DNA of 9,053 bases from contig JAQZDD010000022.1 in assembly GCA_028751055.1 (NCBI GenBank), forward strand, positions 1-9,053. The letters run 5' to 3'. Source of the stretch: Euryarchaeota archaeon Ods04. GTDB lineage: Archaea; Halobacteriota; Halobacteria; Halobacteriales; Halorutilaceae. The translations under genes were made by a program, and so were the position numbers. Position 1 is the first letter of the stretch; each line of letters starts with the position of its first letter. Under the pieces are notes generated by a model. That model saw only the letters and a list, made by a program, of their open reading frames with translations. It was not told the origin of the DNA and searched no databases. Below are positions 6,195 to 9,053 of the stretch, piece by piece.

Positions 6195-7166
6195 ATGGAG
6201 CCGTCTACTCTCGGACTTGTCGTGCTCTTCGTCGGATTCGGATTCATGGTCGGCGTCTTCTTCGGCTTCTTCGGAATGGGCGGCTCTTTCCTTGTCACAC
6301 CCGCGCTCCTGATACTCGGCTACCCCGCACCCGTCGCAATCGGTAGCTCGATGGCTTTCGTCTTCGGTACCGCCGTAATAGCGACGCTCAAACACCACGA
6401 CGCGGGACATGTCGACTACAGACTCGGCGCGCTGATGTTCGTCGGTATCGCAGTCGGCATCGAACTGGGGCGTGTCTTCGTCTTCTACTTAGACGAACTC
6501 GGACGCGCAGAACTCGTCGTCGGCTTCGCGTACGTCGTCCTGCTCGCAGGGATAGGCGTGCTCTTTACACGGAGCGCGATGAAAGACGACGACGAGGACG
6601 ACGATACCGACGACGAGATACCCGCTTCGGCGAAGAAGCTAAAGTCGTACGACATCCCACCGATGATGACGCTCGCAGACGGTTCGAAGGCTTCTCTCTG
6701 GACAATCTCGGGCGTCGGCGGCGGAGTCGGCATCGTCTCCGGCTTTCTGGGTGTGGGCGGCGGCTTCGTCCGTATGCCTGCAATCTACTACCTCGTCGGC
6801 GTGCCCCTCGCAGTCGCCGTCGGGACGAGCCTCTTAGGCGGTCTGATGTCGGGTGCTGTCGGAGCGTTCAGCTACGGACGTTCGGGCGTAATCGACCTTA
6901 ACGTCGTCGTGCCTCTCTTAGCCGGTAGCGCGCTCGGTGCGCGTATAGGCTCGGCGGCAACGGCACATGTCGACGAAGGAGACGTGACGGTGTACTTCGG
7001 CGTTATGCTCCTACTCGCAAGCGCGGCGGTCGGCTTCGGCGAACTCGCTGAACTGCTCTCTATGCCCGTTCTCGACACCGTTAGCTTCGTCCTTCTGATG
7101 GGAAGCGCGTTCCTCGTCTGTGCCGTGATTCTCTACCACGGCGCGAAGGCTGTTTCCGAATCTTGA
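6195..7166 (+). CDS. TauE/SafE family membrane permease
   Basis: The protein has 323 residues, is strongly hydrophobic and is predicted to span the membrane about eight times. The two internal family halves are clear: GFFGMGGSFLVTPALLILG (24-42) with GSSMAFVFGTA, and GFLGVGGGFVRMPAIYYLVG (183-202) with GTSLLGGLMSGAVG. A very acidic, presumably cytoplasmic loop (KDDDEDDDTDDE, 130-141) joins the halves. TauE/SafE proteins (formerly DUF81) move small sulfur-containing or carboxylate anions such as sulfite, sulfoacetate or thiosulfate; the substrate here is not shown. The gene is divergent from a kinase-comB pair and shares its upstream region with them, including the 24-nt direct repeats, which supports a sulfonate or sulfite link by inference. 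Its stop is 6 nt from the convergent UspA stop. Confidence 0.9.
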   Translation: MEPSTLGLVVLFVGFGFMVGVFFGFFGMGGSFLVTPALLILGYPAPVAIGSSMAFVFGTAVIATLKHHDAGHVDYRLGALMFVGIAVGIELGRVFVFYLDELGRAELVVGFAYVVLLAGIGVLFTRSAMKDDDEDDDTDDEIPASAKKLKSYDIPPMMTLADGSKASLWTISGVGGGVGIVSGFLGVGGGFVRMPAIYYLVGVPLAVAVGTSLLGGLMSGAVGAFSYGRSGVIDLNVVVPLLAGSALGARIGSAATAHVDEGDVTVYFGVMLLLASAAVGFGELAELLSMPVLDTVSFVLLMGSAFLVCAVILYHGAKAVSES

Positions 7167-7172
7167 AAGACC

Positions 7173-8015
7173 TCACGCCTTACGCGAAGGCGGCACGAGT
7201 AGAACGTTGCGCTCAGACCGCGTCACGATGTCCTCGGAGACGCTGCCAAGAAGGAGACGCCGGAGCCTGCTGTGTCCGCGCGAGCCTATAAGAACGAGCG
7301 TGGGGTCGTGTTCTTCCTCGGCGGCGAGTATCTCGTCCGAAGGGTCGCCCTGACGTACCTCTGTCGTCGTTTCGACGCCCCAGTCTCCGAGACGGTCGGC
7401 AAGTTCGTCTAGACGTTCGCCGGGTTCGTCGCCGTCCGGTCCGGGGTCCTTGGGCGTCCGGACATGGACGAGAGTGGCTTCTCGTGTAGCGTGACGCAGA
7501 TACGAGAAGGAGTCGAAGGCACGCGCGGCGTTTTCAGAGAAGTCGGTTGCGTACAGCACACGGCGGAAGAGATGTTTCCGTACAATCTCAGGTTCGTCTG
7601 TGCCCCGTTCGACGCGGTTTACGAGAAGGGGCACGACCGTGGTACGTGACAGGTTGCGTGCCGTCGAGCCTATGACGCGGTTTTCGAGAGGACTCTTTCC
7701 GCGCGAACCGACGACCGTCAGGTCAGCACCTACCGTCTCGGCGATGCCGTTTATGCGGCGATGCGGCGTGCCGCGCACGACGTGCGTCTCGACGTTCATC
7801 CCCGCACCCTCGATGACCTCTCGGTACCGCGCGAGTGCCTTCCTACGTCTCTTCTCGAAATCGATACCCGGCATACCCGAGTGCACGTTCGACGGTATGA
7901 CCGTGACGAGATGCATCTCGTCGACGCCTATCCTTCCGAGGCATTCGAGACACGTGTCGTTCTCTATCGCCGCCTTGCTCGCCGCCGAAAGGTCGGTCGC
8001 GCAGAGTGCTCTCAT
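7173..8015 (-). CDS. Tandem UspA universal stress protein with a CxxC pair
   Basis: The protein has 280 residues and two UspA domains, about 1-131 and 149-278. Each starts with ATDxS (residues 6-10 and 156-160) and each keeps the ATP-binding signature G-2x-G-9x-G-S: G103/G106/G116-S117 and G244/G247/G257-S258. It is cytosolic and probably an ATP- or AMP-binding stress or signalling protein. Domain 1 carries C5 and a CLEC pair at C22 and C25, unusual for this fold and notable beside sulfur-relay proteins. The ATG overlaps the stop of the upstream DsrE2-like gene in ATGA, so it is the last gene of a three-gene operon and is likely translationally coupled. No separate ribosome binding site is visible. 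Confidence 0.92.
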   Translation of the reverse strand: MRALCATDLSAASKAAIENDTCLECLGRIGVDEMHLVTVIPSNVHSGMPGIDFEKRRRKALARYREVIEGAGMNVETHVVRGTPHRRINGIAETVGADLTVVGSRGKSPLENRVIGSTARNLSRTTVVPLLVNRVERGTDEPEIVRKHLFRRVLYATDFSENAARAFDSFSYLRHATREATLVHVRTPKDPGPDGDEPGERLDELADRLGDWGVETTTEVRQGDPSDEILAAEEEHDPTLVLIGSRGHSRLRRLLLGSVSEDIVTRSERNVLLVPPSRKA

Positions 8016-8572
8016 ACGATTAGCTGTACGTCGGCGTCACCCATACGTTCTAGCGCCGACGCCGCGCCGACGCCTGTCGTGACGCCGTCGTAGAACTCCT
8101 CTTCGTCGTAACCCATCAGGTCTATCGTCATCTGGCACGCCTGAAACTCAACTCCCATGTCGAGCGACGTCTCTATGAGTTCCTCTATCGTCGCCGTGTC
8201 GTTGTCGGCTATCTTCTTCTGCATCATCTTCGTAGCCATCATGTCCATACCCGGGACAGCGGCGACGAGGTTAGGGACAGACATACTTGGGTTGCCGACA
8301 GCACTCAGACCGAGGTTCTTCGACTTCTCCTCGTGGAGTATGTCGAGACCCCAGAACGTGTGGAAGACCGTCACGTCCCAGTCGAAAGCCGCCGCCGTCG
8401 AAGCGAGTATGAGAGGCGGGTACGCCATGTCGAGCGTCCCCTTCGTGGCGATAATCACCATCGACCTGTCTCCCTTCTCGTCCTCGATTTCGTCGAGACG
8501 TGCACGGAGCTTATCGACCTCCTGTTCGAGTTCTTCGACACGTCCGTCCTCGGTCTGCGTCGCTTCGCTCAT
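8012..8572 (-). CDS. DsrE2-like (DsrE/DsrF/DrsH family) sulfur-carrier protein
   Basis: The protein has 186 residues. An acidic N-terminal coiled coil (about 12-33, EELEQEVDKLRARLDEIEDE) is followed by the DsrE-like domain from about residue 37 (MVIIATKGTLDMAYPPLILA...). The region FHTFWGLDIL (70-79) and the conserved Cys in FQACQMTIDLMG (C146) fit the DsrE2 subfamily, in which that Cys can carry sulfane sulfur from TusA. It is probably cytosolic or loosely membrane-associated. It overlaps tusA upstream (ATGA at 8569-8572) and uspA downstream by 4 nt, and a strong GGAGG lies 5 nt before its ATG. TusA plus DsrE2 pairs are typical sulfur-trafficking units. Confidence 0.92.
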   Translation of the reverse strand: MSEATQTEDGRVEELEQEVDKLRARLDEIEDEKGDRSMVIIATKGTLDMAYPPLILASTAAAFDWDVTVFHTFWGLDILHEEKSKNLGLSAVGNPSMSVPNLVAAVPGMDMMATKMMQKKIADNDTATIEELIETSLDMGVEFQACQMTIDLMGYDEEEFYDGVTTGVGAASALERMGDADVQLIV

Positions 8573-8820
8573 CCTGTCCTCCGGACGTAGTGCCGGTAGA
8601 CCGTCTCGCCGTTGTCTTCTACCTCCGACTGTTCGACTAGTTCGACGCCGTCAGTTCCGGACGCCCAGCCGTCTATGTCGCTCATGCTACCCGAGTCGGT
8701 TGCGAGAACTTCGAGCACCTCGCCTTCTTCTATCTCGTCTATCTTCTGCTTAGTCTTGACGACGGGCATCGGACAGCTCTCGCCCTTTACGTCGAGTGTG
8801 TGGTTGGGTTCATCTTCCAT
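8569..8820 (-). CDS. tusA: TusA-family sulfur carrier protein
   Basis: The protein has 83 residues from ATG 8820; an in-frame GTG at 8829 would give 86. The signature CPMPVVKTKQKI starts at C16, the CPxP cysteine that carries persulfide sulfur in TusA/SirA proteins. The following short alpha/beta fold (VLEVLATDSGSMSDIDGWA) matches the family. It is a small cytosolic sulfur relay protein that would hand sulfur to the co-transcribed DsrE2-like protein, possibly for thiosulfate or sulfane metabolism or for tRNA or cofactor thiolation. It is the first gene of the tusA-dsrE2-uspA operon. Start choice between 8820 and 8829 is uncertain. Confidence 0.92.
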   Translation of the reverse strand: MEDEPNHTLDVKGESCPMPVVKTKQKIDEIEEGEVLEVLATDSGSMSDIDGWASGTDGVELVEQSEVEDNGETVYRHYVRRTG

Positions 8821-8833
8821 GTCAATCACGAGT

Positions 8834-8856
8834 GTATTGTTTGCGACCTACAATAC
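8834..8856. promoter_or_regulatory. Operator-like inverted repeat upstream of tusA
   Basis: GTATTGT (8834-8840) and its exact reverse complement ACAATAC (8850-8856) are separated by 9 nt. The site lies between the tusA start (8820 or 8829) and the TATA-like box at 8868-8878, over the expected transcription start near 8845. That is a typical position for a repressor site. Confidence 0.5.
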
Positions 8857-8867
8857 TAACCCCGCGG

Positions 8868-8878
8868 ATAAAAGTATA
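8868..8878 (-). promoter_or_regulatory. TATA-like box for the tusA operon
   Basis: On the minus strand the AT-rich stretch TATACTTTTAT is the best TATA match upstream of tusA. Transcription would begin about 25 nt downstream, near 8845, giving a leader of roughly 16-25 nt. Confidence 0.45.
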
Positions 8879-8944
8879 TTGGTTACCACGACCGTTCCAC
8901 GTACCACGACAGCCGTCGTAGCTGCGTGGTGAGCATACCAATAT
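8876..8944. repeat. Nested inverted repeats between tusA and the right-hand gene
   Basis: Outer arms ATATTGGT (8876-8883) and ACCAATAT (8937-8944) are exact complements. Inside them CCACG (8897-8901) pairs with CGTGG (8925-8929), and ACGAC (8906-8910) pairs with GTCGT (8915-8919) around the loop AGCC. TACCACGAC occurs twice, at 8884-8892 and 8902-8910. The region does not code for protein. It could fold as a stem-loop in RNA or bind a dimeric regulator. Confidence 0.55.
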
Positions 8945-8955
8945 TGTAATATTGT
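8940..8955. repeat. Tandem 8-mer AATATTGT x2
   Basis: AATATTGT is repeated exactly twice, directly abutting. It holds the TATTGT half-site also seen in the operator-like repeat at 8834-8856. Confidence 0.6.
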
Positions 8956-8966
8956 AGCACAATCCC

Positions 8967-8976
8967 AAAACTATTT
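8967..8976 (+). promoter_or_regulatory. TATA-like box for the gene at the right edge
   Basis: AAAACTATTT lies 27-36 nt before the ATG at 9003 and about 62-71 nt before the ATG at 9038. It fits either a leaderless start at 9003 or a leader of about 38 nt for the second ATG. Confidence 0.4.
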
Positions 8977-9037
8977 GTGGAGACAACACGTACCTACGAA
9001 CGATGAGACAGTCAGACACGGAGGAAGGGGTGGTAAG

Positions 9038-9053
9038 ATGCCGTTCGAGATGA
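9038..9053 (+). CDS. Probable start of a gene leaving the window
   Basis: An ATG at 9038 opens a frame reading MPFEM to the edge. Purine-rich GGAGG (9020-9024) and GGTG (9029-9032) upstream could be ribosome binding sites. The alternative ATG at 9003 fits the TATA box better but reaches a stop at 9051-9053 after only 16 codons. Too little is visible to name a product. Confidence 0.35.

Overview
The window looks like chromosomal DNA of a halophilic archaeon (Halobacteria or a close relative). The evidence is proteins rich in Asp and Glu, moderate GC with AT-rich intergenic gaps, archaeal TATA-like boxes 25-30 nt before start codons (leaderless transcripts), 4-nt ATGA/GTGA gene overlaps, and families common in haloarchaea. 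Frequent ATA (Ile) and AGA (Arg) codons argue against a classic very-high-GC genus. The genus cannot be named from this sequence. No tRNA, rRNA, CRISPR array, transposase or integrase was seen.

Region 1 (1-4264) is the most unusual part. A metal-dependent cyclase/kynurenine-formamidase-like gene (minus strand, running off the left edge) is divergent from two tandem secreted-protein genes on the plus strand. The first (814-2259) is a GLUG-repeat protein. The second (2552-4264) is a predicted seven-blade propeller plus a CARDB-like domain. Their bodies are unrelated, yet both end in nearly the same 44-residue module (38/44 identical), which has an internal 17-residue duplication and resembles the dockerin-like tails of haloarchaeal secreted proteins. 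Between them lies a decayed copy of the beginning of the cyclase gene and its upstream region. The locus therefore appears to have grown by duplication of a cyclase-start/secreted-protein unit, with replacement of the central domain of one copy.

Region 2 (4278-7166) holds an overlapping minus-strand pair, an ACAD10/11-like aminoglycoside-phosphotransferase-fold kinase followed by a ComB-family 2-phosphosulfolactate phosphatase. It is divergent from a TauE/SafE permease on the plus strand. The shared upstream region carries two 24-nt direct repeats.

Region 3 (7173-8829) is a tightly overlapping minus-strand operon, tusA - dsrE2-like - tandem UspA. The UspA protein carries a CxxC pair that fits a sulfur or redox context. 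Upstream of tusA is an AT-rich, strongly structured regulatory region (8830-9037) with inverted repeats and several TATTGT half-sites. It probably also drives a plus-strand gene that starts near 9003-9038 and leaves the window. ComB, TauE/SafE, TusA and DsrE2 together suggest a neighbourhood concerned with organosulfur or sulfane-sulfur handling; this is inference from family membership only.
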